From assembly GCF_021991835.1 (NCBI RefSeq), contig NZ_JAHDAU010000004.1:124001-188000 (forward strand): a stretch of DNA of 64,000 bases, written 5' to 3'. This DNA comes from Polaribacter sargassicola (GTDB lineage: Bacteria; Bacteroidota; Bacteroidia; Flavobacteriales; Flavobacteriaceae). This document shows, one piece after another, positions 42,934-51,918 of this stretch; within the stretch, counting starts at the first letter, position 1, and every line of letters starts with the position of its first letter. A program made the position numbers and the translations under genes. A model generated the notes under the pieces. That model worked only from the letters and a program-made list of their open reading frames with translations, was not told where the DNA came from and made no database searches.

Positions 42934-45429
42934 TTACTTTGTTTCGTTTTTGCCAACAGACAACATATTTGCAAATATTTTATATGCGCCAGAAACTCCT
43001 GCTGGTAACTCTCTAAAGAAACTTAAACCTGTATAAATGTAGTTTCCTTTACCATATTTTGCAATTAATAAACTACCTAATTTCATATTTTCTCCTTTAT
43101 CGTGCATAGATAAAACTGGCACATAAGCTTCGTGCCAATAATTAGGAAAATACAAACCTCGTTCTTGTACCCAACCATTAAAATCTTCATTTGTAATTTT
43201 ATTTGGATACATCATTAAAGGATTTTCTTCTGCTAAAATTAAAACTTCTGCAAACTCATCTGTTACCCTATCTCTAGATAATTTTATAGGGTAAGGTGCA
43301 CCAACATCTACATTTCTATTGGTGTTGTATTGTACAATCATGTTCCCTCCTTTTTCTACATAATCTAGTAAGAATTTTTGCTTGAATTTTAATTCTTTTA
43401 CAACGTTATAAGCTCTAATACCAACAACAACAGCATCGTATTTATGTAAATTTTTATCGTTAATTTCTACCGGATTTATCAACTCTACATTATAACCAAT
43501 CTGACGTAAACTTTCTGGTACAACATCTCCTGCTCCTTTTATATATCCTATATAATCTCCTTCTTTTTTAATATTTAAACGAACAACTTTTGCTTCAGAA
43601 TTTAGTAAAACAGATTGTTTAGGTATGTGATTATAATTAATTTCTACCAATTCTTTTGTGTATGTTTTCCCTCTAGAGCTAGCTACAACTTTTAATGTAC
43701 CTTCAGACTCATTATTAGTTGGTGTAACAGTAAATTCTATAACTTGTTTGTCTCCTTTTAAAGGAATATTAAAAGGAATTTCTGATGGAGAAACCAACCA
43801 ATTTTCTGGAACTTCTAAATGTACACTTCCGTTTATATAATTTGCTCCTGCATTAATAGTTACTTTAACTTTTTTAGCAACACTATCAGAAAAAATAATT
43901 ACTTTATCTTCTAATTTTGTAGTTACTTCTGGTAAAATACTAAACGGTTCGTAAATTTCTCCTTTGTCTCTTTCTGCATAACGCCTAACAATATCTTTTG
44001 TAATTGTTATTGGTACAAAATCTATAATAAATTTATAGGTAATTTTAGAAATACTAGGTGTTTCTGGCAAACCAATTAACGTTTGATCTTCTACAGAATA
44101 CATACCCAAACTAGCATTTTTACGTAACCAATAAGGATCTGAATAATCGTCTGTTTTTAAAGCTACTTTTTCTGTAAACGTAAACTTTTTATTCTTGGTT
44201 AAATTAAACCCTTTAAAAATTTCGTTATTATCTATTTCAGAAATTATAGATGTTAATTGAATATTTACATCACTTCTATTTAACAATTCAAAATCTACAT
44301 CAATTTTAGAATTTGGTGTTGCAGAAGATGTTTTTGCAGATGCTTCTATATACAAACCAGCACATGCTTCTATAATTTCTTTAATTTGTTTTTCTTTAAT
44401 TGTTTTCCAATAACCTTCTTCTAAATCCTTAATCATACTATACGCCAGCATTAATTTTGGTAAATGTTTAGATGGATTTACAAAATTGAAATTTTCTTCT
44501 ATATCATATAAAATTTTACCAATTGCTCCACCATCTTTTAAACGATTCCAAGTAGTATTAATGCCAGAAAAAATATCATTTTTCACCTTTAAAGAATCTC
44601 CTTTTAAAAACTCTACGTATTCTTTTTGAGATCCTCTTGTTGTTAATCTACCAAAACCTTGACTTAAATGTTGGCTACTTGCTGTTGCTGCAATTTCATT
44701 ATTAGAAACACCTTTTAAAGCATAATATTTACCAATATCAAAAGAAATTAAATTTTTTGCAGCATCATTAAATGCGGCTTCACTGTTAAAAGCTCTAGAT
44801 GATGTATTGTAAAACAAACGTTTTGGCTGCCAAGTATTTGTATATTTTAATTGATCTGTATATTTTGTAGAATCGTTTGCAATATCAAAAGCCTCTACAC
44901 TTAACATTGCAGAACTTGTATGATGCCCGTGTGTTGTACCAGGTGTTCTATGATCAAATCTGTTAATAATTACATCTGGCTTAAAAGTTCTAATTGCCCA
45001 AACAACATCACTTAAAACTTTTTCTTTATCCCAAATTTCTAAAGTTTCATCTGGGTGTTTAGAAAAACCAAAATCGTTAGCTCTTGTAAACATTTGCTCT
45101 CCACCATCTACGTTTCTAGCGGCTAATAATTCTTGCGTTCTAATAACACCTAAAAGTTCTCTTATCTCAGAACCTATTAAATTTTGTCCGCCATCTCCTC
45201 TTGTTAAAGATAAATAACCTGTTCTTGCTTTTACACTATTAGATAAATAAGAAATTAAACGTGTATTTTCATCATCCGGGTGTGCTGCAATATATAAAGC
45301 TGTTCCTAAAAAGTTTAATTTCTGAACTTTCTCGTAAATTTGGTTAGAAGTTAATTTTTGAGGTTTTTGAGCAAATATTGAAACAGAAATCAATAAAAAA
45401 GTAAGTATAGAAAGTAAATTTTTTTTCAT
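42934..45429 (-). CDS. Secreted PIG-L family deacetylase with C-terminal GATase-like domain
   Basis: Exported protein of 831 residues (signal peptide about 1-20, ending SIFAQ). The N-terminal LmbE/PIG-L domain has the zinc motif AAHPDDENTRLISYLS (His/Asp-Asp) and FDHRTPGTTHGHHTSSAML. A long beta-rich middle resembles NPCBM/immunoglobulin-like modules. The C-terminal part (about 640-831) has VVGIRAYNVVKELKFKQKFLLDYVEKGGNMIVQYNTN, a ThuA/GATase-like fold. It would deacetylate N-acetyl sugars outside the cytoplasm. The symporter and oxidoreductase downstream suggest a sugar-uptake unit. Confidence 0.88.
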   Translation of the reverse strand: MKKNLLSILTFLLISVSIFAQKPQKLTSNQIYEKVQKLNFLGTALYIAAHPDDENTRLISYLSNSVKARTGYLSLTRGDGGQNLIGSEIRELLGVIRTQELLAARNVDGGEQMFTRANDFGFSKHPDETLEIWDKEKVLSDVVWAIRTFKPDVIINRFDHRTPGTTHGHHTSSAMLSVEAFDIANDSTKYTDQLKYTNTWQPKRLFYNTSSRAFNSEAAFNDAAKNLISFDIGKYYALKGVSNNEIAATASSQHLSQGFGRLTTRGSQKEYVEFLKGDSLKVKNDIFSGINTTWNRLKDGGAIGKILYDIEENFNFVNPSKHLPKLMLAYSMIKDLEEGYWKTIKEKQIKEIIEACAGLYIEASAKTSSATPNSKIDVDFELLNRSDVNIQLTSIISEIDNNEIFKGFNLTKNKKFTFTEKVALKTDDYSDPYWLRKNASLGMYSVEDQTLIGLPETPSISKITYKFIIDFVPITITKDIVRRYAERDKGEIYEPFSILPEVTTKLEDKVIIFSDSVAKKVKVTINAGANYINGSVHLEVPENWLVSPSEIPFNIPLKGDKQVIEFTVTPTNNESEGTLKVVASSRGKTYTKELVEINYNHIPKQSVLLNSEAKVVRLNIKKEGDYIGYIKGAGDVVPESLRQIGYNVELINPVEINDKNLHKYDAVVVGIRAYNVVKELKFKQKFLLDYVEKGGNMIVQYNTNRNVDVGAPYPIKLSRDRVTDEFAEVLILAEENPLMMYPNKITNEDFNGWVQERGLYFPNYWHEAYVPVLSMHDKGENMKLGSLLIAKYGKGNYIYTGLSFFRELPAGVSGAYKIFANMLSVGKNETK

Positions 45430-45450
45430 AATTAAAATTTAGTCAAAAAA

Positions 45451-45458
45451 CAAAAGTA
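45451..45458 (-). promoter_or_regulatory. Putative -7 box (TACTTTTG) for PIG-L operon
   Basis: Reverse strand TACTTTTG fits TAnnTTTG, 22 nt before the ATG at 45429. Confidence 0.5.
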
Positions 45459-45572
45459 GTTTTTTATGTTACAGATTTTTATTTGTTAACATAATTATAA
45501 CGTTTCTTAATTCATCAAAAAAAATGCTCATAACCTGTTAATAAATTAATTTTTAAAGTCACTTTTTTAGAA

Positions 45573-45580
45573 TATATTTG
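45573..45580 (+). promoter_or_regulatory. Putative -7 box (TATATTTG) for dnaN
   Basis: TATATTTG fits TAnnTTTG, 27 nt before the dnaN ATG; a TTT stands at the -33 position (19 nt upstream) where TTG would be expected. Confidence 0.5.
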
Positions 45581-45606
45581 TAAATCAAATTTAGAAAAGA
45601 CATTAC

Positions 45607-46725
45607 ATGAAATTTATTGTATCTAGTTCGCAATTATTAAAACAATTACAAGTTTTAGGTGGCGTTATAAATAGCAACAACACTTTACCAATTTTAGATA
45701 ACTTTTTATTTGAATTATCTGAAAATGAATTAAAAGTTTCTGCATCAGATTTAGAAACTACCATGAGTTCTGTAGTTGATGTAGAAAGCGACAGCTCTGG
45801 TTCTATTGCTGTTTCTGCACGTTTATTATTAGATACTTTAAAAACGTTTCCTAATCAACCTTTAACCTTTAAAACCGATGGAGAAAGTACTATAGAAATT
45901 AGTTCTGACCAAGGTAAATACGACATGGCTTATTTTGGTGGAGATGAGTTTCCTAAAGCAGTTTCTTTAGCATCACCAAGTACAACTGTTGTACCTGCAA
46001 GTATTTTAGGAACAGCTATTTCTAAAACAATCTTTGCTGCTGGTAATGATGATTTAAGACCTGTAATGAGTGGTGTATTTTTTCAATTTAGCTCACAAAG
46101 CTTAACTTTTGTTGCTACAGATGCTCATAAATTAGTAAAATATTCTAGAACAGATGTTACTGCAGATCAAACAGCAGAGTTTATTATGCCAAAAAAACCT
46201 TTAAATTTATTAAAAGGAATTTTAGGTGGTTCTGAGAGTGATGTAATTATTGAATATAACGATGCAAATGCAAAATTTACATTTGATAACGTAGTTTTAG
46301 TTTGTAGACTAATTGATGGAAAATACCCAAATTACGAAGCTGTAATACCTAAAGAAAATCCAAATAAATTAACCGTTGATAGAGCTTCTTTTTTAAACTC
46401 TGTAAAACGTGTTTCTATCTTTTCTAGCAAAACAACACATCAAATTCGTTTAAAAATGGCAGGAACAGAATTAAATATTTCTGCAGAAGATTTAGATTTT
46501 TCTAACAAAGCAGACGAACGTTTAAGTTGCGATTACCAAGGTGATGATATGCAAATTGGTTTTAACTCTCGTTTTTTAAGCGAAATGTTAAACAACTTAA
46601 GTTCTAACGAAGTTTTAATTGAAATGTCTTTACCTAACAGAGCCGGAATTTTAACTCCTATTGATGGTACTGACGAAGGTGAACAAGTTACCATGCTAGT
46701 AATGCCGGTAATGTTAAATAACTAA
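45607..46725 (+). CDS. dnaN: DNA polymerase III subunit beta (sliding clamp)
   Basis: Ring-shaped clamp that tethers the replicative polymerase to DNA. The 372 residues show the three-domain clamp pattern: MKFIVSSSQLLKQLQVLGGVI, FLFELSENELKVSASDLETTM, DDLRPVMSGVFFQFSSQSLTFVATDAHKLVKY, LIDGKYPNYEAVIPKENPN and the C-terminal VTMLVMPVMLNN. It is not next to dnaA or recF here, which is normal in Flavobacteriaceae. A strong terminator follows. Confidence 0.97.
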   Translation: MKFIVSSSQLLKQLQVLGGVINSNNTLPILDNFLFELSENELKVSASDLETTMSSVVDVESDSSGSIAVSARLLLDTLKTFPNQPLTFKTDGESTIEISSDQGKYDMAYFGGDEFPKAVSLASPSTTVVPASILGTAISKTIFAAGNDDLRPVMSGVFFQFSSQSLTFVATDAHKLVKYSRTDVTADQTAEFIMPKKPLNLLKGILGGSESDVIIEYNDANAKFTFDNVVLVCRLIDGKYPNYEAVIPKENPNKLTVDRASFLNSVKRVSIFSSKTTHQIRLKMAGTELNISAEDLDFSNKADERLSCDYQGDDMQIGFNSRFLSEMLNNLSSNEVLIEMSLPNRAGILTPIDGTDEGEQVTMLVMPVMLNN

Positions 46726-46789
46726 GATTTTTAGCATAATTTTATTTTAAAAATTTACCTTTCTTGTCTAAGCAAGATATAAAAATATA

Positions 46790-46819
46790 AAAACCACAAC
46801 TTTTTAGTTGTGGTTTTTT
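46790..46819 (+). terminator. Rho-independent terminator after dnaN
   Basis: A 12-bp perfect stem (AAAACCACAACT 46790-46801, AGTTGTGGTTTT 46806-46817), loop TTTT, then a T-run. It overlaps the in-frame TTG at 46818, which supports the later ATG for the next gene. Confidence 0.9.
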
Positions 46820-46835
46820 GTTTACATTTACTTTT

Positions 46836-47423
46836 ATGAATTTTTTAGCCCATCTCTATTTATCTGAAAACAATACCAGTCTTATGATTGGTAATTTTAT
46901 TGCAGATCATATTAGAGGCAATAATTACCAAAAATTTTCTAAAGAAATTCAGCAAGGTATTTTTTTACACAGAGCAATAGATACTTTTACAGATAAACAC
47001 CCTATTGTTAGGCAAAGTAAACGAAGGTTACATCCACGTTACAGACATTATGACGGTGTAATTATCGATATTTTTTATGATTATTTTTTAGCTAAAAATT
47101 GGGCTCAATATTCAGAAATTCCTTTAGACATATACACACAATCAATTTATAAAATGTTTAATGAGATTGCAGAAAACTTACCTCTTAAATCTCAAAACTT
47201 TATTAAATACATGATTGAATATGATATTCTTTACAACTATCAATTTAAAAACGGAATTGAGCGCGTTTTAAACGGAATGAATAAAAGAACTCAAGGTAAA
47301 TCTCAAATGAATTTAGCTATTGAAGATTTAAACATTCTTCATAAAGAATTAGAAGAAGATTTTACAACATTTTTTAAAGACTTAAAAGAATACACGCATC
47401 AAAAAATAAAAAAAATGAACTAA
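46836..47423 (+). CDS. ACP phosphodiesterase-like protein (AcpH/DUF479 family)
   Basis: Protein of 195 residues with the AcpH pattern MNFLAHLYLSENNTSLMIGNFIADHIRG, IFLHRAIDTFTDKHPIVRQSKRRL and YDGVIIDIFYDYFLAKNW: an HD-like all-helical metal enzyme. E. coli AcpH removes the phosphopantetheine arm from acyl carrier protein; the conserved His/Asp residues are present here, so similar activity is likely. I chose ATG 46836 over the TTG at 46818, which lies in the dnaN terminator. Confidence 0.87.
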   Translation: MNFLAHLYLSENNTSLMIGNFIADHIRGNNYQKFSKEIQQGIFLHRAIDTFTDKHPIVRQSKRRLHPRYRHYDGVIIDIFYDYFLAKNWAQYSEIPLDIYTQSIYKMFNEIAENLPLKSQNFIKYMIEYDILYNYQFKNGIERVLNGMNKRTQGKSQMNLAIEDLNILHKELEEDFTTFFKDLKEYTHQKIKKMN

Positions 47424-47437
47424 TTAAAGCTCTTATT

Positions 47438-48688
47438 ATGAAAAAAACACTTTTATACATTTTAATTTCTACTATATTATTTAACTGTAAAACAGCAGAA
47501 AAAAGTACAAAATGGAAAGGTCAAGCTCCTGTAAAAGCAGTTTCTACAGATACAAAACCCATACAAAAACAATATAAAGATGTTTTTAATTTGGGTGATG
47601 ATGTATATGTTACTAATAATTTTGATGGAGCAAGATTAAATGGTATTACAAGAATTAACGACACGTTAATTAGCACACTTATTACTCCAGAAAATACACC
47701 TATAAACACAAGCCCTTGGTATGCTTTTAAAATTTGGTCTAAAAAAACTACAAATATCTACCTAAATTTAACTTACTTAAACAATGTTAAACATCGATAT
47801 GATCCTAAAATTAGTACAGATGGTAAAAGATGGAATACAATAGAACCTGAAAATTATCAACTTATAAAAACTGATACAACTTCTAAATCAGCTAATATTG
47901 CTCAATTAAAATTAACCATTAATACAGATACTTTATGGGTTGCTGCACAAGAAGTTATCAACTCTAAAGACAATAAAAATTGGATACAAACTCTTGCAAA
48001 AAAGCCATTTGTAAAAAGTAAATTAATAGGCCTTAGTAAAGAAAAAAGAACTATTGAATCTCTTGAAATAGGAAAAGATTCTAATCAAAAAATGATTGCC
48101 GTAATTTCTAGGCAACATCCTCCAGAAGTTACAGGTTATTTAGCCATGAAATCTTTTGTAGAAACAATTGCTTCTGATAGTGATTTGGCTAAAAAATTTA
48201 GAGAACAATTTTCTACTTACGTTGTTCCTATGGTAAATCCGGATGGTGTTGATAACGGACATTGGAGACACAATGCTGGCGGAATTGATTTAAATAGAGA
48301 TTGGAGTAATAAAAATCAGCCAGAAACAAATGTTGTTCAAGATTATTACAAAAGTGTTACCAAAAATGGAAAGAAAATATACTTTTTTGTAGATTTCCAT
48401 TCTACATATCATGATATTTTTTACACACTAAACCCAGTATTAACAAGCAATGCTACTGGTGTTGTGCCTAAAATGATACAACAAATGGGAGCAGAATTAA
48501 ACTTAAATCCTAATATAAAACCTTCAGATAATATCAACTCTGTAATTTCTTCTCGCTATTTTTTTAATACATTTAACGCAGAATCTTTAACTTATGAAAT
48601 TGGAGATAACACACCAAGAGACCTTTTAAAAGAAAAAGGAAAAGTTTCTGCAATTAAATTAATGAAATTATTACTAGAGCAAAATTAA
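47438..48688 (+). CDS. M14 family zinc carboxypeptidase-like lipoprotein
   Basis: Lipoprotein of 416 residues (lipobox TILFNC, Cys17). An N-terminal beta-sandwich domain of about 180 residues precedes the M14 domain, whose zinc site is SRQHPPEVTG (His-x-x-Glu) and FVDFHSTYHD (His). Substrate-binding VNPDGVDNGHWRHNAGGIDLNRDW and catalytic Glu in ESLTYEIGDNTP are present. It trims C-terminal residues or amide-linked groups from peptides outside the cytoplasm. Gamma-glutamyltransferase follows after 9 nt, so the two probably scavenge peptides together. Confidence 0.9.
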   Translation: MKKTLLYILISTILFNCKTAEKSTKWKGQAPVKAVSTDTKPIQKQYKDVFNLGDDVYVTNNFDGARLNGITRINDTLISTLITPENTPINTSPWYAFKIWSKKTTNIYLNLTYLNNVKHRYDPKISTDGKRWNTIEPENYQLIKTDTTSKSANIAQLKLTINTDTLWVAAQEVINSKDNKNWIQTLAKKPFVKSKLIGLSKEKRTIESLEIGKDSNQKMIAVISRQHPPEVTGYLAMKSFVETIASDSDLAKKFREQFSTYVVPMVNPDGVDNGHWRHNAGGIDLNRDWSNKNQPETNVVQDYYKSVTKNGKKIYFFVDFHSTYHDIFYTLNPVLTSNATGVVPKMIQQMGAELNLNPNIKPSDNINSVISSRYFFNTFNAESLTYEIGDNTPRDLLKEKGKVSAIKLMKLLLEQN

Positions 48689-48697
48689 AATAGATAC

Positions 48698-50389
48698 ATG
48701 AAAAAACTAAGCTTACTTTTTACACTTTCTTTACTATTGATAAATTGTAAAACACCAGAAAAAAAAGAAAAAATTATAGGTTTAACAACTAAAAAAGCAA
48801 TGGTAGTTTCTGCAAGAGAAGAAGCTTCTAAAATTGGTGCAGACATTTTAAAAAAAGGAGGAAATGCGTTTGATGCAATGTTTGCTACAGAAATGGCATT
48901 GGCAGTTGCATATCCGTTTGCAGGAAATTTAGGTGGTGGTGGTTTTATGGTTTACAGAAAAAATGATGGAGAAATTGGCGCTTTAGATTATAGAGAAAAA
49001 GCACCTTTAGCCGCTACAAAAGATATGTATTTAGATGATGAAGGCAATGTAATTAAAGGGAAAAGTACTGCTGGTGCTATGGCTATTGGAATTCCAGGAA
49101 CTGTTGCCGGAATTTTTGAAGCTCACAAAAAATTTGGAACATTATCTATCGAAGAAATTTTAGAACCCGTAATTGCATTAGCTAAACGAGGTGTAATTGT
49201 AACCAATAAGCAAGCTAAGAGAATCAAAAATTATCAACCTTCGTTTTTAAAAGTAAATAAAGATTCTATTCTTTTTACTAAAAATTGGCAAGAAAACGAC
49301 ACCATTAAATATCCTGCTTTAGCAGAAACTTTAACTAAAATTCAACAAAACGGTAGAGACGAATTTTACAAAGGAGAAACTGCCAAAAAATTAGTCGATT
49401 TTATCCGAGCTAATGGAGGAATAATGACCTTAGAGGATTTAGAAAAATACGAAGCAAAATGGAGAACTCCGGTTACTTTTACTTATGATGGATTAAAAAT
49501 TATTTCAATGTCTCCACCTTCTAGTGGTGGTGTTGCTTTGGCGCAAATTATGAGAGCAATTGAACCTTTTGATATCGATAAATTTGGTCATAACAGTACA
49601 AAATCTATCCAAGTAATTACAGAAGCAGAAAGACGTGCGTATGCAGATAGAAGTTATTTTTTAGGTGATCCTGATTTTGTAACCGTACCACAACAAAAAT
49701 TAATTTCTAAAGAATATAACAAAGAAAGAATGGCAGATTTTTCTTTTGAAAAAGCAACAAAATCTGAAGATGTTTCTCACGGAAATATAGAAATTATAGA
49801 AAGTGATGAAACTACACACTACTCTATTGTAGATCAATTTGGTAATGCTGTTTCGGTAACAACAACACTAAATGGTGCTTATGGCTCTAAATTATATTCG
49901 CCTGAATTAGGTTTCTTTTTAAACAATGAAATGGATGATTTTTCTAGCAAACCAGGCGTACCAAATATGTTTGGTTTAATTGGTGCAAAAGCAAATGAAA
50001 TTCAACCAGAAAAAAGAATGTTAAGTTCTATGACGCCAACTATTGTAGAAAAAAACAATCAACTTTTTATGGTAGTAGGAACTCCAGGAGGTTCTACAAT
50101 TATTACATCTGTTTTACAAACAATTTTAAATGTGCACGAATACAAAATGGGCATGCAAGAAGCTGTAAATGCGGCAAGATTTCATCATCAATGGTTACCA
50201 GATGTTGTTAAAATGGAACCAAATAGTTTTGATAAAAAAACAATTACAGAATTAGAAAGTTTAGGTTATAAAATAGATGAAACTACTTCTAGAATTATTG
50301 GTAAAGTATCGGCTATTTTAATAAACGAAGACAAAACTTTAGAAGGTGGTGCAGACAAACGTGGTGATGATACTGCTGTAGGGTTTTAA
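48698..50389 (+). CDS. ggt: Gamma-glutamyltransferase
   Basis: Secreted lipoprotein-type Ggt of 563 residues (LLINC, Cys17). It is made as a precursor that cleaves itself before the nucleophilic Thr in DETTHYSIVDQFGNAVS (near residue 372), giving large and small subunits. NLGGGGFMVYRKNDGEIGALDYREKAP, MSPPSSGGVALAQIMRAIEPF and the small-subunit GTPGGSTIITSV complete the family pattern. It hydrolyses glutathione and gamma-glutamyl peptides in the periplasm. It forms an operon with the M14 gene. Confidence 0.94.
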   Translation: MKKLSLLFTLSLLLINCKTPEKKEKIIGLTTKKAMVVSAREEASKIGADILKKGGNAFDAMFATEMALAVAYPFAGNLGGGGFMVYRKNDGEIGALDYREKAPLAATKDMYLDDEGNVIKGKSTAGAMAIGIPGTVAGIFEAHKKFGTLSIEEILEPVIALAKRGVIVTNKQAKRIKNYQPSFLKVNKDSILFTKNWQENDTIKYPALAETLTKIQQNGRDEFYKGETAKKLVDFIRANGGIMTLEDLEKYEAKWRTPVTFTYDGLKIISMSPPSSGGVALAQIMRAIEPFDIDKFGHNSTKSIQVITEAERRAYADRSYFLGDPDFVTVPQQKLISKEYNKERMADFSFEKATKSEDVSHGNIEIIESDETTHYSIVDQFGNAVSVTTTLNGAYGSKLYSPELGFFLNNEMDDFSSKPGVPNMFGLIGAKANEIQPEKRMLSSMTPTIVEKNNQLFMVVGTPGGSTIITSVLQTILNVHEYKMGMQEAVNAARFHHQWLPDVVKMEPNSFDKKTITELESLGYKIDETTSRIIGKVSAILINEDKTLEGGADKRGDDTAVGF

Positions 50390-50424
50390 ACAAAAAAAAA
50401 TAATTTTTACAAACAATAAAAGTA

Positions 50425-50844
50425 ATGCAAGTACAACCATTTCACTTAGCAATTCCGGTACAAAATTTAGAAAAATGTAGAACTTTTTACAGAGATATTT
50501 TAAACTGTGAAGAAGGAAGAAGTACTGAGAGTTGGGTAGATTTTAATTTCTTCGGACATCAATTAGTAATTCATCAAAAAGAAGATTTTAAACCAGAAAG
50601 GATTTCTAATCCTGTTGATGGTCATGATGTTCCGGTTCCGCATTTTGGAGTCGTTTTAACTTGGGTAGATTGGCATTTATTATCAGAAAGATTAAAAGCT
50701 GCAAACACTAAGTTTGAAATTGAACCTTGTATTCGTTTTCAAGGAAAAGTTGGCGAACAAGCAACTATGTTTTTTAAAGATCCAGAAGGTAATGCTCTAG
50801 AATTTAAAGCTTTTCAAGATATAAGTCAATTGTTTGCCAAATAA
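50425..50844 (+). CDS. VOC family protein (glyoxalase-fold)
   Basis: Protein of 139 residues with the vicinal-oxygen-chelate fold: [21 protein letters not shown] with first metal His, [22 protein letters not shown] with second His, and [17 protein letters not shown] with the Glu ligand. It resembles small dioxygenase/lyase members found in many marine bacteria; the substrate is unknown. It follows ggt by 35 nt and may be the last gene of that unit. A long hairpin terminator follows. Confidence 0.88.
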   Translation: MQVQPFHLAIPVQNLEKCRTFYRDILNCEEGRSTESWVDFNFFGHQLVIHQKEDFKPERISNPVDGHDVPVPHFGVVLTWVDWHLLSERLKAANTKFEIEPCIRFQGKVGEQATMFFKDPEGNALEFKAFQDISQLFAK

Positions 50845-50875
50845 CACATAAAATATCTTACAGAACAACAAAAAA

Positions 50876-50946
50876 AAAGTAGCTATTATCTAATAAAAAA
50901 ATTACAAGCTTAATTCTTTTATTTAATAGCTACTTTACCAAAACAA
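50876..50946. terminator. Long bidirectional terminator-like hairpin
   Basis: AAAGTAGCTATT (50876-50887) pairs perfectly with AATAGCTACTTT (50935-50946); the interior can pair further through AT-rich segments (AAATTA/TAATT). A- and T-runs flank it on both sides. It separates the convergent VOC and fldA genes. Confidence 0.7.
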
Positions 50947-50958
50947 CACTTTTTCTTT

Positions 50959-51480
50959 TTAAGCTACTTCAAATTCTTCTTTAATCTGTTTAATCCAAGT
51001 TTTTAAACGTTCATCAGTTAATTGAGATTCATTATCATGATCTAAAGCTAAACCATAAAACATACTTTCATTATCTTTTATAAGTGCAACAGAATCTGTA
51101 AAACGGTAACCTTCTGTAGACCAAAATCCCACCAACTTTCCTCCGTTTTCTATAATTACTTCTGCTAGTATACCAATTCCATCAACAAAATATTCTGCGT
51201 AACCAATTTGGTCTCCTAAACCAAAAATTGCAACTGTTTTGCCTGTAAAATCAATCGTTTTAAAATCGTCAAAAAACGTTTCCCAATCACTTTGTAAATC
51301 ACCATCATACCAAGTAGATAATCCTAAAATAATAGTATTATACTTGTTAAAATTATCAACAGAAGCGTAACCAATTTCCATTAATTCTAAATTATCTTCT
51401 TCCCAATATTCTACAAAATCTTTTGTAATGTCATCTGTTACTCCTGTATCAGAGCCATAAAATAATGCTATTTTTTCCAA
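50959..51480 (-). CDS. fldA: Flavodoxin
   Basis: Long-chain flavodoxin, about 173 residues, an FMN electron carrier that replaces ferredoxin under iron shortage. Motifs: FMN-phosphate loop ALFYGSDTGVTDDIT, LGLSTWYDGDLQSDWETFFDDF, VAIFGLGDQIGYAEYFVDG and FWSTEGYRFTDSVAL. I chose the TTG at 51480 (EKIALFYGSDTG): the earlier ATG at 51513 lies inside a palindromic operator and overlaps the promoter box, and its extra residues (YFCSNTKLIR) do not match the family. It diverges from a small Cys-rich gene. Confidence 0.93.
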   Translation of the reverse strand: MEKIALFYGSDTGVTDDITKDFVEYWEEDNLELMEIGYASVDNFNKYNTIILGLSTWYDGDLQSDWETFFDDFKTIDFTGKTVAIFGLGDQIGYAEYFVDGIGILAEVIIENGGKLVGFWSTEGYRFTDSVALIKDNESMFYGLALDHDNESQLTDERLKTWIKQIKEEFEVA

Positions 51481-51502
51481 CCTAATCAATTTAGTGTTGC
51501 TA

Positions 51503-51551
51503 CAAAAATACATTATTTTTATTTATTCTAAATAAAAATAATGTATTTTTG
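51503..51551. promoter_or_regulatory. 49-bp palindromic operator/promoter between fldA and a small gene
   Basis: Two perfect 23-nt arms (51503-51525 and 51529-51551) around TTC. Each arm ends in TATTTTTG on its outgoing strand, a match to TAnnTTTG, so one symmetrical site carries both divergent promoters. The centre TTTATTTATTCTAAATAAA has the length and symmetry of a Fur box and flavodoxin is a classic Fur target, so Fur or a related regulator is the likely ligand (inference). Leaders would be about 16 nt (fldA) and 8 nt (51566). Confidence 0.75.
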
Positions 51552-51565
51552 ACGAAAAACAATTT

Positions 51566-51901
51566 ATGCACTATTTAAAACCTATTTACCACAACAATAT
51601 TGGCGCATCTTATTTTTTAAAAAATAACTTAGATTCTGATTTTAATATGGATCGAATACAAATTATTATTGGTGATGTTGCCTTGATATTAGAAAATAAG
51701 GAAGTATATGCTTTTTTAGAGATTATAAATTCTGTAAAATCTGGTTGCAAATGCAATGAATGTAAAGAACTAAACCAAATAACATGTAATACAAGTTATA
51801 CCAAATTGATTTTTAAATCTACTAAAAAGAATATTATTCAATTAGAAGATTTGGTTAGAGGTACTATTTTTGAACTACAAATGAACGCTTTGATAAATTA
51901 A
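51566..51901 (+). CDS. Small Cys-containing hypothetical protein divergent from fldA
   Basis: Cytoplasmic protein of 111 residues with no recognised domain. A cluster Cys-Lys-Cys-Asn-Glu-Cys (near 78-83) followed by ITCNT gives four Cys that could bind iron-sulfur or zinc. The C-terminus ITQ-like LEDLVRGTIFELQMNALIN looks conserved among flavobacterial neighbours of fldA. Sharing one palindromic control region with flavodoxin points to expression under iron shortage. The pseudouridine synthase gene follows after 17 nt. Confidence 0.65.
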   Translation: MHYLKPIYHNNIGASYFLKNNLDSDFNMDRIQIIIGDVALILENKEVYAFLEIINSVKSGCKCNECKELNQITCNTSYTKLIFKSTKKNIIQLEDLVRGTIFELQMNALIN

Positions 51902-51918
51902 AGCTTAAATTTGTACTA

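Noticed and set aside
51481..51513. fldA start at ATG 51513
   Set aside because: It lies inside the palindromic operator and upstream of the predicted transcription start; flavodoxins begin at the segment that starts at 51480.
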